Shown in pieces: positions 1 through 11,319 of a stretch of DNA of 64,000 bases. The notes below the pieces were generated by a model. That model did not search any database. It was not told the DNA's origin and saw only the letters and a program-made list of their open reading frames with translations. The stretch lies in contig JAGFNQ010006456.1 in assembly GCA_024364735.1 (NCBI GenBank), positions 1-64,000 of the forward strand, written 5' to 3'. Numbering within the stretch: the stretch's first letter is position 1; every line of letters starts with the position of its first letter. A program made the translations under genes and the position numbers. The DNA comes from Boesenbergia rotunda. Lineage: Eukaryota > Streptophyta > Magnoliopsida > Zingiberales > Zingiberaceae.

Positions 1-2
1 AC

Positions 3-848
3 TGGGCACACTCGTTTGCAATGGATCATGAACTAAGTATTGACTTAATTCTGCATTATTTACCCAAAAGTTATTCACAATTTGTGATGAACTATCAGAT
101 GAACAAGCTGGAGACTACCATTCCTGAGTTGCTCAACCTGCTGAAGACTATAGAGCCTTCTGTGAAGCAGGATCATAAGACAGTACTGTTAGTTGGTTCC
201 TCGAAGAAAGGTTCTAAGAGGAAGGCCAAAGAACAGAATAAGGGAAAGAAGAAAAAGGCCAAAAAGATTGAAAAGACCCCAAAAGGCACTTGCCATCACT
301 GTGGCAAGGAGGATCACTGGCGAAGAAACTACAAGGTTTATCTTGAGTCCTTGAAGAAGAAGGCATCCGATGCCCCATCCTCTTCAGGTATCTTCGTTAT
401 TGAATGTCACTCTATTTCCTCAAACACCTGGGTACTTGATACTGGGTGTAGCACACATATATGTAATGACATACAGGGGCTAAGAAATAGAAGAAGACTC
501 GTCAAGGGAGAAGCGAATTTGCGAGTTGGAAATGGAGCAAAGATTGCTGCTGTTGCCATCGGAACATATTTGCTAAAGCTCCCTACTGGACGTGTCTTAG
601 AATTGGATAATTGTTATTTTGTTCCTTCGTTAATAAAGAACATTGTATCTATTTCATGTTTGAATGAAAAGGGTTATCATTTAACTTTTAGAAACAATTG
701 TTGTTACATAACTTTAAATGGTGTTCTTTATGGGACCGGAACTTTGTGCAACGGTATCTACACGTTAGATTTATCCGGTGACGTTTTCAATATCGAAGTT
801 AGCAACAAACGTGCTCGAATAGATAATCGAATAGACTCCTATACGTGA
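3..848 (+). pseudogene. gag C-terminus and protease of element A (broken)
   Basis: This is the end of the structural gag protein plus the aspartic protease that cuts the polyprotein. The frame is open from the window edge. A basic, lysine-rich stretch leads to a CCHC zinc knuckle starting near base 291 (CHHCGKEDHW...), in which the last cysteine is tyrosine, so zinc binding is doubtful. The protease active site DTGCSTHIC begins at base 438; copia proteases normally carry D-T/S-G. The reading frame stops with TGA at 846-848, where sister element E has tryptophan (TWHCRLGH), so this is a G-to-A nonsense change rather than a natural end. Integrase continues in the same frame. Confidence 0.9.
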
Positions 849-1976
849 CATTGTCGTCTTGGCCATGTAAGTAAGAAACGCATGACCAAATTACACCGAT
901 GTAGAATTCTGGAATCATTTGAACCCGGTTCATTTAATACATGCGAATCATGCTTAAAAGGCAAGATGGCCAAATTACCCTTTTCCGGAAAAGGTAATCC
1001 AGTGGGAGAATTGCTTGGTCTAATACATACTGATGTATGTGGACCAATGTCAACTCTTGCACAAGGAGGCTATAGCTACTTCATTACCTTTATCGATGAT
1101 CACTCACGATTCGGGTATGTGTTCTTGATGAAACACAAATCTGAAGCTTTTGAGAAATTCAAAGAGTTCAGAAATGAAGTAGAGAAACAACTTGGCAAAA
1201 GTATTAAGATACTTCGATCCGATCAGGGTGGTGAATACTTAAGTCAAGAGTTTCAAGATTATCTTAGGGACAATGGGATATTATCTCAATGGACTCCGCC
1301 GTATACACCACAACATAATGGTGTATCTGAGAGGCGTAACCGAACCTTGATGGACATGGTTAGATCCATGATGAATCATGCAACTCTTCCAAAATCCTTT
1401 TGGGGCTATGCACTTAAGACAGTTGTTTACTTGCTAAACAGAGTCCCGACCAAGGTAGTCTCTACTACTCCATACGAGACGTGGAATAGTAAGAAACCTC
1501 ACTTAACTCACCTTAAGATATGGGGTTGCCCTGCTTATGTGAAGCGGACTGTATCAGATAAATTGGATGCTAAGTCTGATAAATGTCTATTTATTGGATA
1601 CCCTAAGGAAACAAAGGGTTACCAATTCTATCATCACGTGGAACAAAAGGTGTTTGTTTCAAGGCATGTTATATTTCTGGAAAAAGAATTTCTTTTACAA
1701 GAAAACAATGGAAGTGGCATTGAACTTGATGAAGTTCAAGAAACTCCAATAGACATTAAAGAGACACCTAGTCTAGACCCACAACCATTAACTTATAATG
1801 ATGAGCTATCAGTTGAACCTAAAACAACACCACCTCTTCGTAGGTCTGATAGGACACGCAATATTCCAGAGAGATACGGATTTCTCATAAGTGAATCGAA
1901 CGACGTGTTATTCATAAGCGATGACGAACCTATCAGTTATGAAGATGTTCTGAAAAGTTCAGAAAGGGACAAATGA
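849..1976 (+). pseudogene. Integrase of element A (broken at the end)
   Basis: This is the integrase, which joins the cDNA ends to chromosomal DNA. It is in frame with the protease, separated only by the stop at 846-848. The zinc-binding HHCC region comes first (HCRLGH, then CESCLKGK). The catalytic core follows: the first Asp in HTDVCGP (about 1027), the second in RSDQGGEY (about 1217) and the Glu in GVSERRNRT (about 1322). The C-terminal part includes the copia pattern WGCPAYVKR and FIGYPKETKGY. The frame ends at TGA 1974-1976, where the homologue in E reads RDKWLEAM, again a tryptophan lost by G-to-A. RT follows in the same frame. Confidence 0.92.
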
Positions 1977-3508
1977 CTTGAAGCCATGAAGTCGGAAATG
2001 GATTCCATGTACGAAAATCAAGTATAGGACTTGGTTAACCCACCTGAAGGGATTAAGCCCATAGGGTGCAAGTGGGTTTTCAAGAAGAAAACCGACATGG
2101 AAGGTAATGTTGTTACCTTTAAGGCTAGATTAGTGGCAAAAGGATATCGTCAGAAATAAGGAATTGATTATGACGAAACCTATTCGCCAGTAGCTATGCT
2201 TAAATCCATTCGGATGCTCCTGGCCATAGCAGCTCATTATGATTATAAGATATGGCAAATGGATGTGAAAACAGCTTTCCTTAATGGAAACCTGATTGAG
2301 GATGTATACATGATACAACCTGAAGTTTCACATCGGTTGACAAAACCAAAATATGCAAGCTTTGGCGATCCATATATGGACTGAAGCAAGCATCCAGGAG
2401 CTGGAACATCTGTTTTGATGAGACAATCAAAGAGTTTAATTTCTCACAAAATCCTGACGAACCTTGTGTATACAAGAAGGTTAGTGGGAGTGCAGTCGTA
2501 TTCCTAGTATTATATGTCGATGATATATTACTTATAGGAAACGATATATCAGTCTTACAGTCGGTTAAAATTTGGTTGTCCAAAACTTTCTCCATGAAAG
2601 ACCTGGGAGAAGCAACCTATATCCTTGGGATTAGAATCTATAGAGATAGATCAAAACGGTTGCTTGGTCTTTCACAGTCTACATATATAGACCGAGTGCT
2701 AAAAAGGTTTAGCATGATGGAATCCAAGAAAGGTTACCTTCCCATCAGGCATGGGATCAACCTTTCAAAGTCTATGTGTCCGCGCATAGAAGACGAGAGG
2801 ATTTGCATGAATAAGATTCCTTATGCATCCGCGATAGGATCTATCATGTATGTTATGTACTAGGCCCGATGTATCGTATGCTCTAAGCGTCACGAGCAGA
2901 TACCAGTCTGATCCAGGAATGGATCATTGGGCGGCTGTCAAGACAATCCTTAAGTATTTAATAAGAACTAAGGATGTGTTCCTAATATATGGAGAAGGAG
3001 ATATGGTAATACGTGGGTATACAGATGCCAGTTTCCAGACAGATAAGGATGACTCCAAATCTCAGTCTGGATACGTATTTACTTTGAATGGAGGCGCAAT
3101 AAGTTGGAAGAGTTCCAAGCAAGATACTGTAGCGGATTCTACCACGGAAGCGGAATATATTGCGGCTTCGGAAGCAGCAAAAGAAGCAGTCTGGATCAAG
3201 AAGTTTGTCTCGGAACTTGGTGTGGTTGCAACCATTGATGAAGCAATACCGGTTTACTATGACAACAATGGAGCTATTGCACAAGCAAAGGAACCAAGGT
3301 CTCATCAGCGATCCATACACATGCTTCGCCGCTATCATCTGATCAGAGAGATTATAAGTAGGAATGATATACAAATTGAGAAAATTCCCACTGAAAGGAA
3401 TTTAGCGGATCCTTTAACTAAGGCCTTGCCTCAAAGCAAGTTTGAGGGTCATGTTAGAGCCTGTGGTATTGGATACCGTAGCGATTGGCATAAGGCTAAG
3501 TGGGAGTT
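1977..3508 (+). pseudogene. Reverse transcriptase and RNase H of element A (multiply disrupted)
   Basis: This encodes RT and RNase H, which make double-stranded cDNA. RT landmarks are KWVFKKKT, KARLVAKGY, QMDVKTAFLNGN (about 2257-2290) and the catalytic YVDD at 2513-2524. RNase H landmarks are DASFQTD, STTEAEYIAASEAAKEA and DNNGAIAQAKEP (about 3260). Damage: TAG inside QVWDLV near 2025; TAA in place of Gln near 2157; a frame change between 2290 and 2400; a small deletion near 2855 that changes frame in MYAMLCTRPD. The frame then runs to the LTR at 3509, with a few extra codons inside it. The polypurine tract AAGTGGGAGTT (3498-3508) directly precedes the LTR. Confidence 0.92.
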
Positions 3509-4045
3509 TGTTAGTAATATGAGAGAAGTGTCCTAAGGCAATCGCCTTATGATTGTAATCATTTACTTTAATAAATGAATATTCACTATTTGAGTATACA
3601 TGTTCGTATATTTGATTGAGATCTTAAACTCATTTACTGGATGTCCGCAATACAATTCACAGCATGAGAGTATTTGTGATGAATTCACAACTAGTGATTA
3701 TCTCTACATGTGCAATTGTGAAGTATTGAAATTGTCCCTAGTCGATGAATTGATAAATACGGACACTATCAATTCTGTTGAGACTAGCATGGGTTATTCT
3801 CTAATCAGCTGATTCTCACTGGCTGGTGACATTGGGATGTCCGGAGATAAACATGAATGCTAGTTAAGGGAACTAGTTCATTGGAGTGACTAGCTGTAAA
3901 ACTTCATATGGTAATCTACATATAGATATGTCAATGAAGTTCTTACTATAGCTTAAGTGCGATATTCCTTTGACTTGCGGTATTCAAGTCATCATGGTCA
4001 TGAAGACTTATACTTTGACATCTTAAGCAAGCATGTCCAAGGAGG

Positions 4046-6704
4046 TGTAACGCCCGCCCTTATATCTACTCTCGGGGCGGGGTTACGTACTAGTCATTCA
4101 TTCATATAATAAAATTTTAACATATAACAAATATAAGTGCGCAAGGACTAAGTGCTAAGCATGCTTGTCTAATGCTATCAAGTGATATTTACAAGTGCTA
4201 AGCATGCTAGTCAGTACATGTCAATCAAATGCCATGCTTGAATCATTAGAACATCATTTGAAATATTTTAATCAAGAGTTATTCTATAACATGATAGGTT
4301 CACATATTATTTCAAGCTCACAACATAACTAAACAAAATCAAGTATATGAGAATTCTAAGTGTAATCATTATCATGCAATATCAAACCTAATCACTAACA
4401 TTCATTTTTGAAAAAAACATTATCATAAACATAGTAATGTAGATATAAAGATCTTTCTTTCCTGAGCCACCACCCCACACATCTTCAGCCTCCTGCCTCT
4501 TCCTTTAGTTTAAGTGTTCCTTACCCTTATCTGCAACATAAGACAACACATAAACTAGTAAGCACAAATGCTTAGTAAGGATCCTGTCCTACTCGCAAAA
4601 TCCATACGAAAGCATACAACATGTACACATAATAAATCATAAGCATGAGTTCATCATAGCATACTAAACATCAAAGTTTCTAAGCATGCAGTATAAAGTA
4701 TCTTAAGCATACCCTTCACATATAATAAATGTTGTCAAAGAATATTTTCAAAACAATTCCATAAAGGTATTACTTAAAAATACATCCATATCATATAGGG
4801 TCCAGTTGTGTACCACATGATGCGCGTTCCCTAATGAGTTGGGGTAGCGAGCCACCAATCCCATTAGAGCAGGACCCTTACGTCCTACCGGAGCCATGAC
4901 CTTAAGTTAACATGCACCCCAGATTTGTTTAACGACCCCCTTACGAGTCGGGTACACAACTTACAAAGTAAAATACTTATCATGTCTTTACATATATGCT
5001 AAGGAGTACTCCAAATTCACTTCTCAAGGGACACACCACTCTTCAAGGGTGTTTCTGATCCCATAGGGACACACCTCACAACATAAGGGTGTTCTTGATC
5101 CCATACTTAGTGGAGTATCCTTTCAAGCATTTTATCATACATATCACATGCAATCTCATAAGGGTGCCCCATGGGCTATAAGACATGCTCATACATACAT
5201 CATAGTTCAACCACTTAAATATACTTTATATATGACAAGATTTGGTCACATAGATCATACCCATATCATAGGAAGTGGTAGCATACTAAAAATTAAGGTT
5301 TTCCAATCAAACATTCCATTTAACATCACATGCATATACATATCATCATCCCAAACATAAGCATATCTCCTAGGGTACATCCCATACAAGCATCACATAT
5401 ATATATCATGTATCGTACTAAGCATAACATACATCAAGGGATACTCAACCTTCACAAACCTAATGGTTCATGCCCTGGGCCGAAAGTCATGCTAGGGGAA
5501 GTTAAAGTTTTCCAATCAAACATTCTATTTAAACATCACATGCATATACATATCATCATCCCCAAACATAATCATATCTCATAGGGTAGTTTAACCTTCA
5601 CAAACCCTAATCTTAGAGTGTTGGCCGAAAGTCATAGGGTAGGGGGAATTAGGGTTTTTGCAATGAAACATTCACATAGACATTTATACAAACACCTTGT
5701 ATACACTATCATACTAAGCATGGATATATTATAGGATAATTCAACCCTCACTAACCCTAGTTCCATGCCTTGGCCGAAACCCATACAAACCCTAAACCCT
5801 AGTTTTTGTCATCACAAAATGAAGGAACACAACATATGTGTATACTCTAAGTCCCAAGGGGTCTCCTCATGTATCAAAGAGTAGCCAAAGACTCCCCTTT
5901 GGAGGTGGCCGAAACCTATACAAGAACAAAACCCTAGGTTTTGTTCACAACATTTTGAAGGATACAACATATACATATACCCTAAGTTCCAAGGGGTCTT
6001 CTCATGCATCAAGGAGTAACCCAAGGCCTTCCCCTAAGGGGGTGGCCGAAACTCACTCAAGGGGAAAATCCCCATTTTCGAAACCAACAAGGAGAAAGAA
6101 AATCATACAATAACCATTACACTGCAGGCGAGGGGATACTTACATCCTTTCGCTTGAATTTCTCCTTCTCTTACTCCTTAGGGTACCCTTGGTTGAAGGA
6201 GGGTGAGTGTTCTCCTTAGTAGCCCTTCTCTAGAACCTTGGCCCTAGTAGAGGGCAAGATAACTTTGGATGGTCTTCTTCCTCCCAATTCCCTAGGGTTA
6301 GAACCCTAGGGTGTATTCTTTTCGAAAATTGAAAGGAGAAGGGATGAGTTTTCGGTGGGGAGAGTGAGGAAGAAGAAGAGAAGAAGTTATTCCAACTTCT
6401 CCCTCTCTTATTTATACTATTCTCATGAAGGGACATGTCTCTTCACTTCCCTAGCTTTAACAAACATGTTTCTTATTCTCTCAACATGAAACATTGCTTG
6501 GTTCATTGGTTATGAATGTGCTTAGTGCAACTAGGAGGTTCAAGGTTCAATCCTTGCTTCCTCCTTTCTACATTTTTTTTTTATCACATTTTGCACTAAT
6601 CCACATCCAAGCCCATTAAGCCAAGCCCATCATGAAATTTCATAATAATAATAATGTTTCATGAATTCATAATATTTCATATGGAAAAATTTTGGGGTGT
6701 TACA
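4046..6704. mobile_element. Solo LTR (probably Ty3/gypsy) nested in the LTR of A
   Basis: The insert begins TGTAACGCCC and ends GGGGTGTTACA, a TG...CA pair with imperfect terminal inverted repeats. It is flanked by perfect 5 bp duplications GGAGG (4041-4045 and 6705-6709). The uninterrupted LTR in element E reads straight across this point, which proves the insertion. There is no coding sequence, so it looks like a solo LTR left by LTR-LTR recombination. Termini of the TGTAACACCC kind are common in plant gypsy LTRs, hence the tentative family. Inside, a segment near 5295-5350 recurs near 5505-5580. The small open frames within are not convincing genes. Confidence 0.88.
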
Positions 6705-7781
6705 GGAGGTGTGGACCCAGGATGATTGGGTATAAGCCGAAGTGCCCGAAGATGTTTGAACAACCTACAAAGGATTCACCACTCCTTGCGAGGAGATGTA
6801 TACCCAAGGCCTATCGTCGGATTGTTACTCGAAGCATCTGGCCAGAGCATCACATGTTCCGAGTATGATTCTCTCAGAAACATGAGAGTAATTAGAATCC
6901 GTTGGACGAGAAAGACACTACTTGGGCTAGGTGTGACGTAGTCAGCCTAGTGGGGACTGACACACATAGACCGTGTCCTGAACCAAGTGGGTATAAGATG
7001 GTGAAGGGAATAAGGCACGATTCATTAAAGCTACTGAAGGGATTCAGAATTATTTATGAGGTCAACCGTTGATCTTTCGATTAATTGGGGATCATGATGT
7101 ACTACTAGGTGCCACTCATAATCGTTCTATAATTGGTTAATTATAGACGGCCAACATAAATCGAAAGCCTATTTAGTCACACGCACTACGAGTAATCCGA
7201 GGGATTTAAAACGAGTTGAAAATTGGATTTTCCGATTAAGAGAGATAAGTCGAATCTGAATTTATCAGAGATGCATCAGAAGCATAAAATGGCTAAGTCT
7301 GTTGAAGACTTATTGAACGAATTAAATGAGTTTAATTCGTGAGGTCGTGGCTTGGGTTTGGCCGGCCAAAGAGGGTCCCCACCCTCTTTGTTTGGCCGGC
7401 CAAATTAAAAGGGGGAGAACCGAATTTTTTGGTTCAAATTATAAAATAAACCGCACGTGGTTTGTTTTATAAAATTATAGATAAAGAAATTTATATAAAG
7501 AAATTTATATAAAGAAATTTATTTTTCATGGAAATTAAAATAAACCTTGGATTTGTTTATTTTATTTTATAAAATCAATAATGGATTGATTTACTATGAT
7601 AAAGAAATTTTTATAAAGAAATTTCTTTCCATAATAAAAGGGGACACATGGTTGTTTTTATTATAAATTAAGTTATAATAAAAACTTGGCATAACGGAAT
7701 AATTCATAGAAAAATTTATAAGATAAATTTCTTATGAAAAATTTATTCCGTTAAGAGGAGACTTGGCGATTAAGAGGCTAC

Positions 7782-7790
7782 TATATAAAG
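7782..7790 (+). promoter_or_regulatory. TATA box in the LTR of A
   Basis: TATATAAAG sits in the second half of the LTR, before a CT-rich transcribed-looking region. The same box occurs at the equivalent place in the left LTR of E (56658-56667, minus strand). This is the likely core promoter for the element's genomic RNA. Confidence 0.7.
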
Positions 7791-8387
7791 GTACCAAGGC
7801 AAGGCTTGGAAATCAATCCAAGAGATCAAGGATTCTTGCCTAGCCTCTCTCCCTCTCCTTCTCTCCCTCTCCCTCTTCTAGTGCCACCGGCCCTAGAGCC
7901 CTCCCCCTTTGCCGTGAGCTTCCACCACCAAGAAGAAGTCGAAGAAGAAGAAGAAGCGGGTGCGACTCCTTCCTTCCTCCCGGAATCTTGATTCCATTCA
8001 TCGATTGGTGGTTAGTTTTTCATCTCTCTCTCTTGGTATTCTTGTCGTGCCTTTGGAGAATCTAGTAGTTCTTGTCAGCACGAAACTCGTGGCTTTGCGA
8101 AGTCATCCTGAAGAAAACTCGGCGTGGACGCGAATAGAGGCGGAGCTTCCAAGGGACGCTACGGTTGGATCTCGTCCCTTTCTACGAGTTACGCGAGGTA
8201 TTAAGTAAATTAGTTTACTTTCTGCAAAATTTTAAATGTATGATCATGTCTCCACAACATAAGGTTGCATACTAGATACGTGGTTAAAATAATTTGAGAA
8301 ATTATTTATGCTAAACCTTCCGCTGCACGTAATTAAATTTTAAAATTACGAACCCGTATCCATGTCAACATGCACCCGGTCCCAACA

Positions 8388-9995
8388 TCAAAAACCACTC
8401 TGGGGTGCCTGCTTCCATTTAGGCACTTGGTTTCTCAGGCGCTTGATCCCTTTTAGGTGGCTGGGTTCGTAGCAGCCAACTCCTTTTGGCCTACAACCAA
8501 GGTTAGTCCAAGAATACAATAAATGTATACATGAATAACAACTAGAGCTGTCTTGGTTCTGACTTTGGATTTTAAATAAAATCCTAGGTCAAAACGATGC
8601 TACTGTTCCCATTCCCGGGGAACGTGTCTTCACCTAATCCACTCTGGAGAAGTAACCTTTTGCCAACTGGGACCTCTGGTTAGACTTTTGCTCGCCCTCT
8701 GAGTCTCCCGGATCTCGATCCGTCTCTACTTCTATCCGTAGTCCTCGCTCTGCTAAGTCTTTTACCCGATCCTCGACCAGGACTTCATGCTTAATTCCTC
8801 AAACCAGGACTTCGGTGACCAACCCTCGACCATGTCTTCATGCCCAATCTGCGACCCGGACTTCATGCCCAATTCCCCGAACCATGACTTCATGCCCAAC
8901 CCTCGGTCAAGTTTTCATGCCCAACTTCACTCACTAGGACTTTGCCCACCTAGCTTCACTCACTATGACCCAACTTCACTCACCCGGATTTCGTCCACCT
9001 AGCTTCACTCACTAGGACCCAACTTCACTCACCAGGATTTCGTGCCTTGATAAGGAATTCTTTGCTATTCATCTTTGTTAGGACTAAAAGAAATTTAGAT
9101 ATCTCCATAATTGTATGATATTGTCCACTTTGGGCCTAAGCTCTCATGATTTTGCTCTTGGGCTCTCCCAAAAGGCCTCATGCCAATGGAAATGTCTTTC
9201 TTCCTTATAAGCCTATGATCTTTCCCATGTATTTTGGATGTGGGACTATGTTTGCAACCTTGCAATCCCAACAATCGCCCCTCAAACAAAGGACCACAAG
9301 CCCCCCTCAAGTGGAAACCCTTTCCGTTTGATGTTTGATCCTCAACCCACCAGGACTTTCTGCCCCTCAGTCCACCCAACCTACTAGGACTTCACCGCCT
9401 AGCCACAACTAGGACTTCTCTACCTGGTGTCTGGTCCTCTTGATCAAGACACGGGATCCCACACATCCTTTATTCAAAGCTTAACCCACATCGTTATATC
9501 TGGATCATGGCTCTAACTCGTGCTTGTTCCGGCGGTTAGTCTGGTGAAGAGTGACCTGGCTCTGATACCAATTGTTATAACCGAAAGAAATTTAGATATC
9601 TCCACAATGACATGATATTGCCCACTTTGGGCATAAGCCCTCATGTTTTTTTTCTTGGGCTCTCCCAAAATGCCTCATGCCAATGGAGATATCATTTTTC
9701 CTTATAAGCCTATGATCTTTCCCATGTGTTTTCAATGTGGGACTATTTTTGCAACCTTGCAACCCCAATAATCTTAATCTTGACTGGACTTCTTTTGCCA
9801 AACATCAAGTCCTATTTGGCTCAATCCAGATATCTTTAATCACTTTGACAAATATCAAGTCCTGTCTGGCTAACCCTTTGGTCAAACTGATCAAACCTGA
9901 GTTTACCCTACCAAACATCAGGTTCTGTTTGGCTTAACCCTTGATCACTTTGATTAGACCTTGGTATATTGTCAAACATTAAAACACTAGAGGAT
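8388..9995 (-). mobile_element. Sirevirus-like LTR fragment, interrupted by a TRIM
   Basis: The order of blocks matches the other minus-strand Sirevirus-like LTRs (27172-28678, 44187-47810): a segment TTGGTTCTGACTTTGG near 8553, a segment of the CTCCTCTCAGGAGA type near 8640, a pyrimidine-rich GGACTTTTGC(T/C) segment, then an array of units of the ACTTCATGCCCAA type (about 8775-9050, resuming after the TRIM with CAAACATCAAGTCC units). Near 9970 it reads TATTGTCAAACATTAAAA, as near the ends of those LTRs. Neither terminus is intact. Nothing in it encodes a protein. Confidence 0.7.
9076..9770 (-). mobile_element. Complete 695 bp TRIM element
   Basis: There are two 198 bp direct repeats (9076-9273 and 9573-9770), each beginning TGTTA and ending CCCAACA or CCCCAATA. 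They flank a 299 bp core. On the minus strand the core starts with a primer-binding site complementary to initiator tRNA-Met (GGCTCTGATACCA, 9558-9570, two bases from the right LTR) and ends with a purine tract complementary to CGCCCCTCAAA (about 9276-9286). Perfect 5 bp duplications ATCTT lie at 9071-9075 and 9771-9775. This is a terminal-repeat retrotransposon in miniature: all cis signals, no genes, mobilised by another element's proteins. Confidence 0.92.
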
Positions 9996-10257
9996 GACTG
10001 TTCATCTCTGTACGTTTCATTTTAAATATTGTGAAAATTTTTCAGATATTTTTAAGGTCAATATCTAATTTTACAAATTATCTTTTCAAAAAATTATTAC
10101 CTCTAAAATAAAAACTATTTTCTTATACGTAAAAAATTAAGGGGGCGATTGTATTGCAAAGTTATTTTTGAATTACATTGTTATATTGTAATTTTTTTTA
10201 ATTGCATTGTTAAACATTTTATATTTGACATTTTATGTTATTAACTCGGGTTGATGC
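9996..10257. other. AT-rich intergenic or element 3'-UTR sequence
   Basis: No reading frame of interest. It is AT-rich, with an AAGGGGGCGATTGTA purine run near 10139 that may be a degenerate polypurine tract. It probably belongs to the 3' end of the plus-strand Sirevirus-like fragment that follows. Confidence 0.4.
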
Positions 10258-11180
10258 ACATCAAAAAGGGAGAGATAATAAGTACTCCGAGTGAGTTTTG
10301 ATATGCTCAACCGAGTCATGTTAGGTATAGTTGGTATCTGATCCTTGTGTCTAAGTATTCAAGAGATTGGGAGCATAGGAAGTGAGAGGAAGATGCAATG
10401 GATGAGAAGGATGACATAGGAAGAGAGCCGACAGGCTTGGTGCATCTGATAGACGTGGAGGTCTCCGGAAGAGTATGCCGATGGTGCAAGAAGGACACGT
10501 GCGACGTCTGAGAGACGAGAAGATGGGAGGAAGCACGCTCGATGAGAAGGCCGGAGGAGAGTTCAGGTGAGCCCAACTATGGAAGGCCTGAGATCACTCA
10601 AGAAGACCCATTGAAAGACTGGTCAATAAATTATTGAGCAGGTCAACTCGGGCGCTCGAGATTGATGGCACCTGATTAGACTCTGGTGCCCATATTCTCG
10701 GTTGATCGTATTGACTCGAGCGCCCGAGAGACCAGCCGTTTTATGGCTATTGTGACATGGATAAGCACCGACCACGTGTCAGGTGACTGTGTGCACTCAG
10801 GCGCCCTAGAAGTGCTACGTCAGCATTTTGATAAGTTTCATAGGGGCTAAAATAGACTCCTGAACTCAATTCATTTCATTCAATTCAACTGTACATGACT
10901 TCTATAAGTTGTTCTTTAGTTTTTCCTCTGAGTTTAAATTTGTGTAAGTGGCTTCTTCGCCCCAAGGAGTACATCAGGAGAACGAGTATTTATTTGCCTT
11001 GGATTAGAAATCCTCCTAGTTGCAAACCAAGTAACTAGTTATGCATATTTTTTTTATATTTTTGTTATTACTTATTTGATGTTATTGTTTTTGCTTATAA
11101 ACTAATCTCTATCTTTGTTAAGCAAGTCAAAAGATTTGTTTTTGTTTTTCAGGGGCAATTCACCCTCCTCTTGCAAACCG
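10258..11180 (+). mobile_element. Sirevirus-like polypurine tract and LTR remnant
   Basis: CATCAAAAAGGGAGAGAT (10258-10275) resembles the Sirevirus polypurine tract seen intact at 55156-55174. The LTR would start near 10276, with its TG eroded. It contains dyad segments such as CTCGGGCGCTCGAG (about 10648) and GACTCGAGCGCCCGAG (about 10714), matching the palindromic cis-region of this class. It ends near GGGGCAATTCACCC (about 11153), a sequence typical of these LTR ends. There is no coding capacity. The boundaries are approximate. Confidence 0.6.
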
Positions 11181-11196
11181 CACGATCTCTACACTT

Positions 11197-11278
11197 TTCT
11201 CTAAAATTCTTCTTGATCGGGTCTTGCCCAGCATTCCAGCATTCTCTAAAATTCTTCTTGATCGGGTCTTGCCCAGCA
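11197..11278. repeat. 45 bp tandem duplication
   Basis: A 37 bp block starting TTCTCTAAAATTC and ending TTGCCCAGCA occurs at 11197-11233 and again at 11242-11278. It lies at the junction between the Sirevirus LTR remnant and the gag remnant of element G. Confidence 0.85.
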
Positions 11279-11319
11279 ATTACCCTCCAGTGTTTTTGTT
11301 TTTGTTTTTTCAGGGGCAA

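Larger units (their letters stand above)
1..8387 (+). mobile_element. Copia element A (Tork/Angela-like), 5' end outside window
   Basis: A Ty1/copia element in the order gag, protease, integrase, RT, RNase H, polypurine tract, 3' LTR. The 5' LTR and most of gag lie left of the window. It belongs to the same family as element E (56072-64000, opposite strand): proteins and LTRs match closely by eye. The order with integrase before RT defines copia. The copy is dead: several stop codons and at least two frameshifts interrupt the polyprotein. The right end is defined by the LTR terminus at 8387. The TSD cannot be checked because the left end is missing. Confidence 0.93.
3509..8387 (+). repeat. 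3' LTR of element A, split by a solo LTR
   Basis: The LTR starts TGTTAGTAATATGAG just after the polypurine tract and ends CACCCGGTCCCAACA. The same sequence occurs in reverse at 56072-58479 and 63556-64000 (element E). Removing the 2659 bp insert and its 5 bp duplication leaves about 2215 bp, against 2408 bp in E; part of the difference is one unit versus three of an AT-rich tandem repeat. It contains a TATA box near 7782 and a CT-rich stretch at 7840-7990. Confidence 0.93.

Noticed and set aside
4046..6704. MITE or DNA transposon, because of the TGTAAC...GTTACA inverted ends
   Set aside because: The 5 bp duplication, TG...CA ends and 2.66 kb size fit an LTR better; no transposase and no longer inverted repeat.
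7806..8208. Possible gene in the CT-rich stretch of the LTR of A
   Set aside because: It lies downstream of the LTR TATA box and is repeated in E (56290-56640); it reads as transcribed LTR leader, not a conserved protein.
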